Source of the DNA: CAZGUG01 sp964625335
GTDB lineage: Bacteria > Bacillota > Clostridia > Ch29
Length of the DNA stretch: 64,000 bases
Assembly: GCA_964625335.1 (NCBI GenBank)
Contig: CAZVBE010000004.1
Location: forward strand, 62,001 to 126,000
Reading direction: 5' to 3'
The translations under genes were made by a program, and so were the position numbers. The stretch's first letter is position 1, and each line of letters opens with the position of its first letter. Positions 8,071 through 17,426 of the stretch are shown here, in pieces. The notes under the pieces are model-generated. The model made no database searches. It saw nothing but the letters and a program-made list of their open reading frames with translations, and was not told the origin of the DNA.

Positions 8071-9144
8071 ATGTCCAAGACCCATTATATAATACCCTTT
8101 TTTATTCCCCATATTGGATGTCCGTATAATTGCGTATTCTGCAGCCAGAATAGAATTACCGGAAAGGAAAGTTCAATTTCTCCGGAGGAGATTCTCCCCA
8201 CAGTAAAGCAGTACCTGGCTACTTTCCCCCGGGATGCCGCCGGGGTTGAAGTTGCTTTTTTCGGAGGCAGCTTTACAGGGATACCCGTAAAGCTGCAGAC
8301 TGCTTTTTTGGAAAAAGCGCACTATGCAAAAAAGAATGGGCTTATTGACGGGATAAGACTGTCCACAAGGCCGGATTATATCGACGGTGCTATACTTGAC
8401 AGATTGAAGGAATTCGGGGTGGACACCATAGAACTGGGTGTCCAGTCCGCCAACAATAAAGTGCTGGCACAAAGTTTAAGAGGCCATACCTTCGAGGATG
8501 TTATGCGTGCTTCAAAGCTAATACAAAAAAGCGGATTTGTTCTTGGACTGCAAATGATGATAGGGCTGCCCGGCTCTGACAGGGATACCGAGATGGAAAC
8601 CGCAAGACAGATTTGCAGGATAAGACCGCAAATGGTAAGGATTTATCCTGCACTGGTCATAAGGGGCACCGCCCTTGAGGCAATGTACAGAAACGGGAAG
8701 TACACACCGCTTTCTTTGGATGGGGCGGTACAAACCTGCGTGATTTTATCCGAAATGTTTATACGGGAGAACATAGATATCATAAGGATGGGACTGCAGC
8801 CCACCGAGCTGATAAATACGGGCAGAGAGGTTGTTGCGGGTCCTTTTCATCCTGCCTTCAGGCAACTGGTTGATTCACGTCTTCTGCACAAAACCGTAAA
8901 AAAGGTTATTGACCAAAGGGGTATAGAAACAGAAGCCGGACTGGTCATTGAAGTAAATCCTTCTATTTTATCTACACTGCAGGGGAGCAGGAAAGAAAGC
9001 ATTAAAGCATTGAGGGCAGAGTATCCCGGGCTTCACATAAGGGTATTACAAAACAGCAGCCTGGACAAAACCGTAATAGGGTTTTGTAACGGGGATGCCC
9101 GTTATGAAATAGATTACCGTCAGGTTATAAGCAAAACCCACTAG
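8071..9144 (+). CDS. Radical SAM protein, Elp3-like
   Basis: 357 residues. The N-terminal CPYNCVFC (about residues 15-22) is the C-x3-C-x2-C motif that binds the 4Fe-4S cluster cleaving S-adenosylmethionine. The order of segments (FFGGSFTG, STRPDYID, ELGVQSAN, GLQMMIGLPG) resembles the ELP3-type/oxygen-independent coproporphyrinogen oxidase-like superfamily, and it has a separate C-terminal domain. A gene of this kind commonly sits between rnc and smc in Clostridia. The substrate is unknown; tRNA modification is possible by family but not shown here. The start is ATG 8071, just after the rnc stop; the frame is open further upstream inside rnc. Confidence 0.85.
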   Translation: MSKTHYIIPFFIPHIGCPYNCVFCSQNRITGKESSISPEEILPTVKQYLATFPRDAAGVEVAFFGGSFTGIPVKLQTAFLEKAHYAKKNGLIDGIRLSTRPDYIDGAILDRLKEFGVDTIELGVQSANNKVLAQSLRGHTFEDVMRASKLIQKSGFVLGLQMMIGLPGSDRDTEMETARQICRIRPQMVRIYPALVIRGTALEAMYRNGKYTPLSLDGAVQTCVILSEMFIRENIDIIRMGLQPTELINTGREVVAGPFHPAFRQLVDSRLLHKTVKKVIDQRGIETEAGLVIEVNPSILSTLQGSRKESIKALRAEYPGLHIRVLQNSSLDKTVIGFCNGDARYEIDYRQVISKTH

Positions 9145-9167
9145 CATTAATACCGGAGGTAGTACCT

Positions 9168-12100
9168 ATGTATCTTAAGAGCATTGAAATGAAGGGTTTC
9201 AAATCATTTGCAGACAGAATTAATCTTGCGTTTGACAAAGGCATTGCAGCTATCGTAGGGCCTAACGGGAGCGGTAAGAGCAATATCGCCGACGGCGTAA
9301 GATGGGTGCTGGGGGAACAAAGCGTAAAAGCTTTGAGGGGCAACAGGATGGAGGATGTTATCTTTGCCGGGACCGACAGCAGAAAAGCGCTGGGGTTTGC
9401 CGAGGTTTCCATTACCATCGATAACAGGGACGGTTTTTTGCCTATAGAATACTCCGAGGTTATGGTTACAAGAAGAGTGTTCAGGTCCGGGGAAAGTGAG
9501 TATTATCTCAATAAAACCGGTTGCAGGCTTAAGGACATAAATGAACTGTTTATGGATACGGGTGTGGGCAAGGAAGGCTATTCAATCATCGGACAGGGAA
9601 GGATAGATGAAATACTCAGCTCAAAAGCCGAGGACAGGCGAAAAGTATTTGAGGAGGCTGCAGGGATAGTCAAGTACAAAACCAGAAAGGAAGAAGCCGA
9701 AAGAAAGATGCAAAGAACCAGGGAGAATCTTTTGAGGCTTGGAGACATTATCGAAGAGCTGCAGAAACAGATCGGCCCATTACAAATTCAGAGCGAGATT
9801 GCAAAGTCATATATCGAAATGCGCAATGAACTTAAGCGCCTGGAACTCAGTATATTTGTCAGGAGCATAGAAAGGCTGGACAGTCAAAAAACCAAGATTA
9901 ACGAAGATATAAAAGAATCCCAGAGAATGGTATACGATAAAAATGTTACGGTAAACCGCCTGGAGGCAGATTTTCACAGTTTGGAGACCAGGATACAGCA
10001 GATTGAAGAGGAGTTAAAGGAAATTCAGGATAGAATATACCTGCGGCTCAACCTGACTGAAAAAAAAGAGGGAGAAATAAAGGTACTTGTGCAAAAAATT
10101 CAAAGCGAAAACGAAAGCATTAATATGCATAAAAAAGAACTTGTAAGAATTGAGCATGAGACCGAAGGAATTGAGGAAGAAAAACAAATAAGAAACCGGG
10201 AAATCCAGGATCTAAAGCTGCAGTTGGAAGATAAGAAGCGAATAATAGAAGCTTTTCAGGCCAATCTGGATTCCATAGGTGTCCAGGTGGGTGAGGAAGA
10301 GGAGAGGGCGGAACAGATTAAGGCCCAGATCATCGAAAACTTAAACGGCATATCGGATTTGAGCAGTAGGGCAAACAGCCTCAAGACCCTGAATGAGACC
10401 ATATATAAGCGTAAAGTACAATTGCTGGAGGAACTGCAAACCGCCGAAGAACAGACAGCCGGATTAAAGCACGAGAGGGAAGAGCTTAAAAAAAGACTGC
10501 AGGGACTGGGTAGGAAGTCGGAGGAAAAAACAAGGCAAAGGGACAGGCATATTAACAAACTAAGGGACCTGCGGCAGCAACGCCAGGGGCTTGAAAGAAA
10601 GCAAAGATCCCTGGAAGAAAGAATAGGTTCAGACAGGTCAAAATTGGTTTTGTTAAAGCAAATGGAAAAGGACCACGAGGGATACTCCAGGAGTGTGAGG
10701 GGGCTGATTGAAGCCTGCGGCAGTCAGAGAAGTTTTTCTAAGGGTATAATCGGGCCTGTGGCGGAGCTGATTAATGTAAAGCCTGGCCTCGAAAAGGCCA
10801 TAGAGATTGCTTTGGGTTACAGCCTTCAAAGCATAGTAACCAAAACCGAAGAGGATGCCAAATCGGCGATAGAATTTTTGAAGAGCAATGCCCTGGGACG
10901 GGCAACGTTTTTGCCGGTAAGTTCAATAAAAGCAAGATACCTTAATAAACATGAAGAAAAAGCGATGAGAATGAAGGGATGCATAGGGAGTGCAGCAGAG
11001 CTTGTGGACTGTCCGCGGGATGTGCAAAATATTGTTGACAACCTGCTGGGCAGAGTAATAATTGTTGATTGCCTTGACAGCGGCATACAAATGGCAAGGT
11101 CATATAAATACGGTTTTAGAATAGTAACCGTGGACGGAGACGTAATAAACACCGGAGGCTCCATGTCGGGAGGAAGCAGTTACAGCAAAGAAGCAGGGCT
11201 TTTACAGCGAAAGGGAGAGATCCAGAAGCTGGACGGCACCGTTGACAAAATGGCAGAGGCAATTGATAGTTTGGAAAAGTCAATAAAGACGCTGTTGGAT
11301 GAGGAACAGGACATTGACAGGGAGATACAAACCACAGCCGCAAGTTTACATGGTTTTGAACTTGAGATAACACGGCTAAAAGAGGTGCTGGAAGCAAAGG
11401 ATAAAGAGATGGCAGAGAAGGAATCAAAAATATTGCAGTTGGAATCCGAGAAAACAGTATTGGAAACCGACTATTACGAAACCCAAAGCAGTATTGAAAA
11501 AATTTACGAAACAATCAAAGAGAAAGAAACGGAAAACAGGGACAGGCAGGAGATCATAAAGAATCTGCAGAGAATAAGCTCTGAAAGAAAACAGGACAAA
11601 GAATACATAGCGCAGCAGATTACAGCCAACAGGGTTGAGGCTGCCCGGCTGGGGCAAAAACTTGAGGATGTACAAGCCGGGTTTCAAAGGGCGGTTTCAA
11701 TTCTGCAGAGGATGAGGGCATCGGTTATTGAGAGAGAAAAGGAAATAGAAATAAATAAGAAAAACATACTAAAACTGGAGAACGAAATTTCGTCCCTGCG
11801 TCAGGAAATAGCCGCTCTTGCCCAGGAAAAGGACAGGGATAACGAGGAAATGGTAAGGCTCCAGCAGACAAAGGCAGAATCTCAGCATAGGATAAAGGAA
11901 AAGGAACAGGCAAACAAAGAAATGGGCAGTGAAATATCCGAACTTCAAAAGAAACTTCACAGGCATGAAGTACAGCTGACAAAGGTGGAGATGGAGCTTA
12001 ACAGCCTGCACGACAGAATGTGGGAAGAATATGAACTCACCCATATCCAGGCTGTTGACTACAAATGTGATATACAAAACGAAAAAAAAGCCCGAACCAG

Positions 12101-12737
12101 AATCAACGAGCTCAAGGGAAGTATAAAAGAACTAGGGAACATAAACATGAATGCCATAGAGGAGTATGCAAGGGTAAAGGAAAGGTTTGATTTTTTAAAC
12201 ACCCAGAGAGAGGACTTGGAAGAAGCCCGGGATTCCCTTAACAAGATTATAGACGAAATGCTTGATATAATGAAAAAAAAGTTCAGCGAGCAGTTTGAAA
12301 TAATAAACGAGAGTTTTAACTCGGTTTTCCGTGAGCTGTTTGGAGGGGGAAAGGCACAGGTGATTCTTGCCGACCGGGATAATATATTGGAATCCGGGAT
12401 TGATATAATAGCACAGCCGCCCGGCAAAAAGCTGCAGCAGCTTTCTCTGCTTTCGGGGGGTGAAAAGGCCCTTGCGGCAATTGCGCTGCTGTTTGCAATT
12501 CTTTCGGTAAAGCCATCACCTTTTTGTATGCTGGATGAAATAGAGGCAGCCCTTGATGATGCGAATGTTGAAAGGTTCGGCGCATTCCTGAAAAAACTGT
12601 CCGCCGATATACAGTTTGTTGTCATAACCCACAGAAAAGGGACCATGGAAATTGCAAATAATCTGTATGGAGTGACCATGGAAGAAAAGGGTATTTCTAA
12701 ACTGGTTTCCGTTAAACTGGAAGACATGGTTAGTTAG
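9168..12737 (+). CDS. smc: Chromosome segregation protein SMC
   Basis: ATPase of the condensin-like SMC-ScpAB complex that loops and compacts the nucleoid. 1189 residues, usual length. Walker A GPNGSGKSN is at about 31-39, long coiled coils flank a hinge (about 510-670, with glycine-rich GGSMSGGSSY near its end), and the C-terminal head has the signature LSGGEKALAAIALLF and Walker B FCMLDEIEAALDD. Strong ribosome binding site GGAGGTAG before ATG 9168. Followed after 13 bases by ftsY, a conserved order in Firmicutes. Confidence 0.97.
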   Translation: MYLKSIEMKGFKSFADRINLAFDKGIAAIVGPNGSGKSNIADGVRWVLGEQSVKALRGNRMEDVIFAGTDSRKALGFAEVSITIDNRDGFLPIEYSEVMVTRRVFRSGESEYYLNKTGCRLKDINELFMDTGVGKEGYSIIGQGRIDEILSSKAEDRRKVFEEAAGIVKYKTRKEEAERKMQRTRENLLRLGDIIEELQKQIGPLQIQSEIAKSYIEMRNELKRLELSIFVRSIERLDSQKTKINEDIKESQRMVYDKNVTVNRLEADFHSLETRIQQIEEELKEIQDRIYLRLNLTEKKEGEIKVLVQKIQSENESINMHKKELVRIEHETEGIEEEKQIRNREIQDLKLQLEDKKRIIEAFQANLDSIGVQVGEEEERAEQIKAQIIENLNGISDLSSRANSLKTLNETIYKRKVQLLEELQTAEEQTAGLKHEREELKKRLQGLGRKSEEKTRQRDRHINKLRDLRQQRQGLERKQRSLEERIGSDRSKLVLLKQMEKDHEGYSRSVRGLIEACGSQRSFSKGIIGPVAELINVKPGLEKAIEIALGYSLQSIVTKTEEDAKSAIEFLKSNALGRATFLPVSSIKARYLNKHEEKAMRMKGCIGSAAELVDCPRDVQNIVDNLLGRVIIVDCLDSGIQMARSYKYGFRIVTVDGDVINTGGSMSGGSSYSKEAGLLQRKGEIQKLDGTVDKMAEAIDSLEKSIKTLLDEEQDIDREIQTTAASLHGFELEITRLKEVLEAKDKEMAEKESKILQLESEKTVLETDYYETQSSIEKIYETIKEKETENRDRQEIIKNLQRISSERKQDKEYIAQQITANRVEAARLGQKLEDVQAGFQRAVSILQRMRASVIEREKEIEINKKNILKLENEISSLRQEIAALAQEKDRDNEEMVRLQQTKAESQHRIKEKEQANKEMGSEISELQKKLHRHEVQLTKVEMELNSLHDRMWEEYELTHIQAVDYKCDIQNEKKARTRINELKGSIKELGNINMNAIEEYARVKERFDFLNTQREDLEEARDSLNKIIDEMLDIMKKKFSEQFEIINESFNSVFRELFGGGKAQVILADRDNILESGIDIIAQPPGKKLQQLSLLSGGEKALAAIALLFAILSVKPSPFCMLDEIEAALDDANVERFGAFLKKLSADIQFVVITHRKGTMEIANNLYGVTMEEKGISKLVSVKLEDMVS

Positions 12738-12750
12738 GGAGGAATAATGA

Positions 12751-13674
12751 ATGGCAGAAAAACACCAAGGTCTTATTTCAAGCATGAGGGAAGGTCTGAA
12801 AAAAAGCAGGCAGGATATAAGGAGAAAGGTTGACCGGATATTCCCTCTGGGGAACAAACCCGATCCGGAAATGTTGGAGGAACTTGAGGAGGTTCTTATC
12901 ACTTCAGATGTTGGGATAGGCACCAGCCTTGAAATAATAAATACCCTCGGCGAGAGGATAAGACGCGACAAAACGGTCAGCGGGGAAAATGTAAGGAAAG
13001 AGCTTAAAGGAATACTTAAGGAAATGCTTGATACAAAAGCCCCGGAAACTGCCAATGAACAAACACCTATGGTTATATTGGTAGTGGGGGTAAATGGCGC
13101 AGGAAAAACCACCACAATCGGTAAACTTGCTGCCCTTTACAAAAGCAAAGGCAGCAAAGTGCTGATAGCCGCCGCCGATACTTTCAGAGCGGCGGCGATA
13201 GAGCAGCTCGAGATATGGAGCCGGAGGGCCGGGGCTGATTTAATAAAGCACACAGAAGGCTCGGATCCCGCCGCCGTGGTATTCGATGCACTAAACGCAG
13301 CTAAGGCCAGAAAATCTGAAATACTCATCTGCGACACCGCCGGCAGGCTGCAAAATAAAAAGAATCTGATGGAGGAACTAAAAAAGATACAGAGGATAGT
13401 AAACAAAGAAGCCGAAGGCTTCAAACGGGAAACCTTTCTTGTACTGGATGCCACAACGGGACAAAACGCCCTGATGCAGGCAAAAACGTTCAGGGAGATA
13501 ACGGATATTACCGGAATAATACTCACCAAGCTGGACGGCACAGCTAAGGGCGGTATTGTAGTGGCCATAAAAAAGGAACTGGATATTCCGGTAAGATATG
13601 TGGGTATAGGAGAAGGCATGGAGGATTTACAGCCCTTTGACGGCGATGCCTTTGTCGATGCATTACTGGGATGA
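12751..13674 (+). CDS. ftsY: SRP receptor FtsY
   Basis: GTPase that docks the signal recognition particle at the membrane. 307 residues: an N domain (about 1-95) and G domain with GVNGAGKTTT (about 112-121), DTFRAAA, DTAGR and TKLDGTAKGG. The long acidic A domain of enterobacterial FtsY is absent, as in most Gram-positives. Its partner genes ylxM and ffh follow after a hairpin. Confidence 0.96.
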   Translation: MAEKHQGLISSMREGLKKSRQDIRRKVDRIFPLGNKPDPEMLEELEEVLITSDVGIGTSLEIINTLGERIRRDKTVSGENVRKELKGILKEMLDTKAPETANEQTPMVILVVGVNGAGKTTTIGKLAALYKSKGSKVLIAAADTFRAAAIEQLEIWSRRAGADLIKHTEGSDPAAVVFDALNAAKARKSEILICDTAGRLQNKKNLMEELKKIQRIVNKEAEGFKRETFLVLDATTGQNALMQAKTFREITDITGIILTKLDGTAKGGIVVAIKKELDIPVRYVGIGEGMEDLQPFDGDAFVDALLG

Positions 13675-13738
13675 ATATTGGCACCGGCATTTTTTTTAGT
13701 GGGACTGTTGACAACCTGATAATAATAATATAAAATAC

Positions 13739-13770
13739 GCCTGTAAAGCATAATGCCTTTACAGGCTTTT
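13739..13770 (+). terminator. Hairpin terminator between ftsY and ylxM
   Basis: GCCTGTAAAG (13739-13748) pairs perfectly with CTTTACAGGC (13757-13766) and is followed by TTTT. The T tract is short, so readthrough into ylxM 15 bases later is likely; it may instead tune expression or stabilise the upstream mRNA. Confidence 0.6.
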
Positions 13771-13784
13771 AAGGTGATGGGAAA

Positions 13785-14153
13785 ATGGATGATAAATTTG
13801 TCGAGATGGCACTTCTGTATGACTTTTATGGAAAAATACTGACTGCGAAGCAGCAGGAAATAATTGACCTTTATTATATGAGGGATTTTTCCCTGGGTGA
13901 AATTGGGGAACTGCTAATGACAAGCAGGCAGGCAGTGTACGACAACCTAAAAAGGGCCGAAAAGCAGCTGAAAGACTTGGAAGACAGGCTGGGGTTGATA
14001 CGGCGGTTCAAAAGGGATGAGAAGCTTTGGACCCAAACCATTAAACGCCTTGACGGGGTAATAAAGGCCCTTGATAAGGAGCATAGTAACAATGATACAG
14101 TAACAGAACTGCAGGATATAAGAGAGTTTATCCGTTCTATAATAGGAGGGTAA
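13785..14153 (+). CDS. ylxM: SRP-associated helix-turn-helix protein YlxM
   Basis: 122 residues of the YlxM/p13 family, encoded immediately before ffh as in many Firmicutes. A sigma-70 region-4-like helix-turn-helix is visible around residues 18-60 (AKQQEIIDLYYMRDFSLGEI, then SRQAVYDNLKRAEKQL). In streptococci YlxM binds the SRP RNA and modulates Ffh and FtsY activity; here that is inferred from family and neighbour. It is 5 bases from ffh. Confidence 0.9.
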   Translation: MDDKFVEMALLYDFYGKILTAKQQEIIDLYYMRDFSLGEIGELLMTSRQAVYDNLKRAEKQLKDLEDRLGLIRRFKRDEKLWTQTIKRLDGVIKALDKEHSNNDTVTELQDIREFIRSIIGG

Positions 14154-14158
14154 TATAT

Positions 14159-15499
14159 ATGGCTTTTGAAGGATTAACCGAAAAGCTGCAGCAGACCTTT
14201 AAAAAGCTGAAGGGCAAAGGCAAGCTATCCGAAAAGGACGTCAAGGAAGGCATGAGGGAGGTAAAAATCGCTCTGCTAGAAGCGGATGTCAGTTTTCTTG
14301 TGGTGAAGGATTTCATAAAGAAGGTTACCGAAAGGTCGGTGGGCAGCGAGGTAATGGACAGTCTGACCCCCGGTCAGCAGGTGATAAAGATAGTAAACGG
14401 GCAGCTTGTTGAACTGATGGGGGGGACCCCGAGCAAACCGGTATTTTCCCACAGGGACGTAACAAAAATTATGATGGTGGGTTTGCAGGGAGCAGGAAAG
14501 ACAACCACTGCAGCAAAAATTGCAAAGTATTTTGAAAAGCATAACGGCAAGCATCCGATTTTGGTGGCCTGCGATGTCTACAGACCTGCAGCGATAAAAC
14601 AGCTGCAGGTTGTGGGAGAGAAGGCAGGCATACCGGTGTTTTCGATGGGTGAAAAAAGCAAACCTGCCGATATTGCAAAGGCTGGAATAGCAGAGGCGGG
14701 AAGAAGCGGCAGGGACGTTGTTATTTTTGATACGGCCGGAAGGCTGCATATTGACGAAGTGCTGATGGACGAACTGGAAGTTATGAAAAATGAAATTAAA
14801 CCTGACCAGGTGCTGCTGGTTGTGGATGCCATGACGGGGCAGGATGCGGTCAATGTGGCCGACAGTTTTAACAACAGGATTGGTATAGACGGGATTGTTC
14901 TTACAAAGCTTGACGGTGATACCAGGGGAGGGGCCGCCATCTCTGTAAAGGCCGTCACCGGTAAACCTGTCAAATTTGCCGGTACCGGCGAAAAGGTGGA
15001 AGACATTGAACTCTTCCACCCCGACCGTATGGCATCCCGTATTCTTGGGATGGGTGATGTGCTCACCCTTATAGAAAAGGCTCAGGAGAGCTTTGATGAG
15101 AAAAAGGCTTTGGAACTAAGCAAGAAACTTAAAAACCAGCAGTTTACACTGGAAGATTTCCTGGAACAGCTGCAGCAGGTTAAGAATATGGGCCCCATAG
15201 ACCAGATTATGGGCATGATACCCGGCATGAAGGCCGGCAAGGCAGGGCCTGTGGAAATAGACGAGAAGGAACTTGTCCATGTGGAGGCTATTATTAATTC
15301 AATGACACCGGAAGAAAGAAAAGAGCCGTCAATGATAAACGGAAGCAGAAGAAAGAGGATTGCAGCCGGAAGCGGTACAAGAATACAGCAGGTAAACAGG
15401 CTGTTAAAGCAATTTGAGCAAACCAAGAAGCTGATGAGACAATTTGCCGATATGGGGAAAGTACCCAAAAAAGGAAAGTTCGGTTTCCCATTGATGTAA
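14159..15499 (+). CDS. ffh: Signal recognition particle GTPase Ffh
   Basis: Binds signal sequences and the SRP RNA and targets nascent membrane and secreted proteins. 446 residues. NG domain has GLQGAGKTTTAAK (about 107-119), DVYRPAA, DTAGRL and TKLDGDTRGG. The C-terminal M domain (about 300-446) is methionine-rich, including MGPIDQIMGMIPGM, and has the RNA-binding SMTPEERKEP-type helix. The SRP RNA gene is not in the window. Ribosome binding site AGGAGGGTAA. Confidence 0.97.
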   Translation: MAFEGLTEKLQQTFKKLKGKGKLSEKDVKEGMREVKIALLEADVSFLVVKDFIKKVTERSVGSEVMDSLTPGQQVIKIVNGQLVELMGGTPSKPVFSHRDVTKIMMVGLQGAGKTTTAAKIAKYFEKHNGKHPILVACDVYRPAAIKQLQVVGEKAGIPVFSMGEKSKPADIAKAGIAEAGRSGRDVVIFDTAGRLHIDEVLMDELEVMKNEIKPDQVLLVVDAMTGQDAVNVADSFNNRIGIDGIVLTKLDGDTRGGAAISVKAVTGKPVKFAGTGEKVEDIELFHPDRMASRILGMGDVLTLIEKAQESFDEKKALELSKKLKNQQFTLEDFLEQLQQVKNMGPIDQIMGMIPGMKAGKAGPVEIDEKELVHVEAIINSMTPEERKEPSMINGSRRKRIAAGSGTRIQQVNRLLKQFEQTKKLMRQFADMGKVPKKGKFGFPLM

Positions 15500-15533
15500 T
15501 AAATTGTCTTGAAAAAATTAAGGAGGTGAAAAA

Positions 15534-15806
15534 ATGGCAGTAAGAATACGATTAAGAAGAATGGGAGCAAAGAAAAGACCCTTCTACAGGATTGTTGTTG
15601 CGGATTCCAGGTCTCCAAGGGATGGAAGGTTTATTGAGGAGATTGGGTATTATAATCCCATATCCCAACCAAAGGAGATAAAAATAGATTCGGAAAAAGC
15701 AGCGGAGTGGCTGAGTAAGGGCGCAAAGCCTTCAGATACCGTTAAAGCATTGTTCAAATCCAACGGTGTCTTTGAGCAGCTTGAAGATCAGGGCAAAGAG
15801 GAGTAA
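15534..15806 (+). CDS. rpsP: 30S ribosomal protein S16
   Basis: Small-subunit assembly protein of 90 residues beginning MAVRIRLRRMGAKKRPFYRIVVADSR, the family hallmark. Very strong ribosome binding site AAGGAGGTGA. Heads the conserved rpsP-khpA-rimM-trmD-rplS group that combines ribosomal proteins with ribosome and tRNA maturation factors. Confidence 0.98.
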   Translation: MAVRIRLRRMGAKKRPFYRIVVADSRSPRDGRFIEEIGYYNPISQPKEIKIDSEKAAEWLSKGAKPSDTVKALFKSNGVFEQLEDQGKEE

Positions 15807-15820
15807 CCGGAGGTGCATTT

Positions 15821-16051
15821 ATGAAGGAACTTGTTGAATATATCGCCCGTTCCCTTGTTGACCATCCAGAAAGCGTACAAGTCAAGCAGGTGGATGGAGA
15901 GCAGTCAGTAATAGTGGAGCTGAAGGTAGATCCGGAAGACATGGGTAAGGTAATAGGCAAACAGGGCAGGATTGCCAAGGCTATCAGAACCATAGTTAAG
16001 GCTTCGGCGATGAAAGAAAACAAAAGGGTTGTAGTCGAGATAATTGAATAA
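15821..16051 (+). CDS. khpA: KH-domain RNA-binding protein KhpA
   Basis: 76 residues forming a single KH domain with the GxxG loop in VIGKQGRIAKAIR (about residues 46-58). Family members (YlqC/KhpA) form a complex with KhpB/Jag and bind many RNAs, affecting cell division and elongation in streptococci. It lies 14 bases after rpsP, its usual position in Firmicutes. Confidence 0.93.
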   Translation: MKELVEYIARSLVDHPESVQVKQVDGEQSVIVELKVDPEDMGKVIGKQGRIAKAIRTIVKASAMKENKRVVVEIIE

Positions 16052-16078
16052 AGGGCCGGATATGCCCGGTTCTTTGTT
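16050..16078 (+). terminator. Weak hairpin between khpA and rimM
   Basis: AAAGGGCCGG (16050-16059) pairs with CCGGTTCTTT (16066-16075), including two G-T wobbles, with loop ATATGC and then TTGTT. It overlaps the khpA stop. The T tract is poor, so it may attenuate rather than stop transcription. Confidence 0.4.
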
Positions 16079-16099
16079 CAAAAAGCCGGTGGTGACGTA

Positions 16100-16606
16100 G
16101 TGGAATATTTTAGAATTGGGTATATAGCCAACACTCTGGGTGTAAAGGGAGAACTTAAGGTAGTTTTGCTTACCAGTATCCCCGACCGTTTTGAAACCCT
16201 GCAGACCTGCTATATTGATACCGGTACCGGGAAACTGCAGGTAAGGGTGGAAAAACAAAGGCCCTATAAAACCAACAGCATTGCGTTGAAACTGACAGGA
16301 TATGATGACATTGATTCTGTAACGGGGTTTAAGGGAAAGTACCTGGAGGTGGACAGGGACAACCTTGCCACACTGGAAGAGGGTCATTATTATGTGTTTG
16401 AAATTATTGGATGCAGTGTAATAAATGCCGATGGTTGTGTACTTGGCGAAGTGGTGGATGTACTTTCGCCCGGCGCACACGATTTGTATGTTGTTATGGG
16501 AAAGCACGGAGAAATACTAATTCCTGCGGTCAAAGAAATGGTAAAGGATATTGATATCAGGGAAAAGACCATAAGGGTCAGCCTGCCGGAGGGGTTGATA
16601 GAATGA
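16100..16606 (+). CDS. rimM: Ribosome maturation factor RimM
   Basis: Binds S19 and helps mature the 30S head. 168 residues: an N-terminal RimM barrel domain beginning FRIGYIANTLGVKGELKV and a C-terminal PRC-barrel (about 95-168). The start is GTG at 16100, weakly preceded by a GGTGGTG purine stretch. It overlaps trmD by 4 bases (ATGA), so the two are translationally coupled. Confidence 0.95.
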   Translation: MEYFRIGYIANTLGVKGELKVVLLTSIPDRFETLQTCYIDTGTGKLQVRVEKQRPYKTNSIALKLTGYDDIDSVTGFKGKYLEVDRDNLATLEEGHYYVFEIIGCSVINADGCVLGEVVDVLSPGAHDLYVVMGKHGEILIPAVKEMVKDIDIREKTIRVSLPEGLIE

Positions 16607-17286
16607 AAATTGATATTCTTACGCTTTTCCCGGAAATGTTTCATGGAATTCTAAACAGCAGTATAATAGGAAAGGCTGTCGAAAAGGGTATCATACAGGC
16701 TAGCCTTGTTAATATCAGGGATTTTTCCCGGGACAGACACAAAAGAGTTGACGACTATCCCTACGGCGGGGGCGCCGGCATGGTTATGACTCCGCAGCCA
16801 CTGTATGATGCCGTAAGTTCAGTCAAAAAGGATAATCCAGAGGCCCGGGTGATACTCACCAGCCCCCGGGGAAAACCCTTTGTACAGGAAAAGGCGCTTA
16901 AGCTGAGCCGGGAAGCACACCTGATTATTATATGCGGACACTATGAAGGTATAGATCAGAGAATAACGGACAGCGTGGTGGACGAGGAAATATCCGTCGG
17001 TGATTATGTACTGACAGGCGGCGAACTGCCTGCCATGATTATAGTGGATGCAGTAACGCGCCTGCTGCCGGATGTCATTGGCAGCCCCCTGTCATTGGAG
17101 GAGGAATCCTTTAATGAGGGATTGTTGGAGTATCCCCAGTATACAAGGCCTGCAAAGTTTATGGGGATGGAGGTGCCGGAGGTTTTGCTGTCCGGCGACC
17201 ATAAGAAAATTAATGAATGGAGAAGGGAAAAGGCCCTGGAAACAACAAAGAGCCAGAGGCCGGACCTGCTTGAGCGGAACCGATAG
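16603..17286 (+). CDS. trmD: tRNA (guanine-N1-)-methyltransferase TrmD
   Basis: Methylates G37 in tRNAs to prevent frameshifting. 227 residues, SPOUT trefoil-knot family. The SAM-binding knot is visible in LTSPRGKPF, IIICGHYEGIDQR and EISVGDYVLTGGELPA (about 80-145). The family start MKIDILTLFPEMF is intact. It is slightly shorter than many homologues at the C-terminus. Confidence 0.96.
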   Translation: MKIDILTLFPEMFHGILNSSIIGKAVEKGIIQASLVNIRDFSRDRHKRVDDYPYGGGAGMVMTPQPLYDAVSSVKKDNPEARVILTSPRGKPFVQEKALKLSREAHLIIICGHYEGIDQRITDSVVDEEISVGDYVLTGGELPAMIIVDAVTRLLPDVIGSPLSLEEESFNEGLLEYPQYTRPAKFMGMEVPEVLLSGDHKKINEWRREKALETTKSQRPDLLERNR

Positions 17287-17325
17287 AAACGGCAGGAGAC
17301 CGGCCGGTCAAGAGGGAGAAATAAA

Positions 17326-17354
17326 TTGTTATATAATAAGCAATATGCTATAAT
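17326..17354 (+). promoter_or_regulatory. Sigma-A type promoter of rplS
   Basis: TTGTTA (17326-17331), a 17-base spacer and a perfect TATAAT (17349-17354) predict a start near 17361, so rplS has its own promoter inside the rpsP group and a leader of about 65 bases. Confidence 0.75.
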
Positions 17355-17360
17355 AGCATG

Positions 17361-17410
17361 TGGTATTATCGGCGGTCCTCTTCTGCTTAAGGCAGTACGA
17401 ACGTCTAAAA
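17361..17410 (+). promoter_or_regulatory. Possible L19 leader
   Basis: The transcribed leader contains GGCGGTCCTC, a small hairpin CTGC-ttaag-GCAG (17383-17395) and CGAACGTCT before the ribosome binding site. Its position and the conserved-looking blocks around a hairpin resemble the L19 ribosomal protein leader described in low-GC Gram-positives, in which L19 is thought to regulate its own mRNA. I recognise the general form only, so the assignment is tentative. Confidence 0.45.
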
Positions 17411-17426
17411 GGAAAGGAGGTACAAA

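Noticed and set aside
12059..12727. 222-codon frame on the - strand
   Set aside because: Antisense shadow of the SMC C-terminal head.
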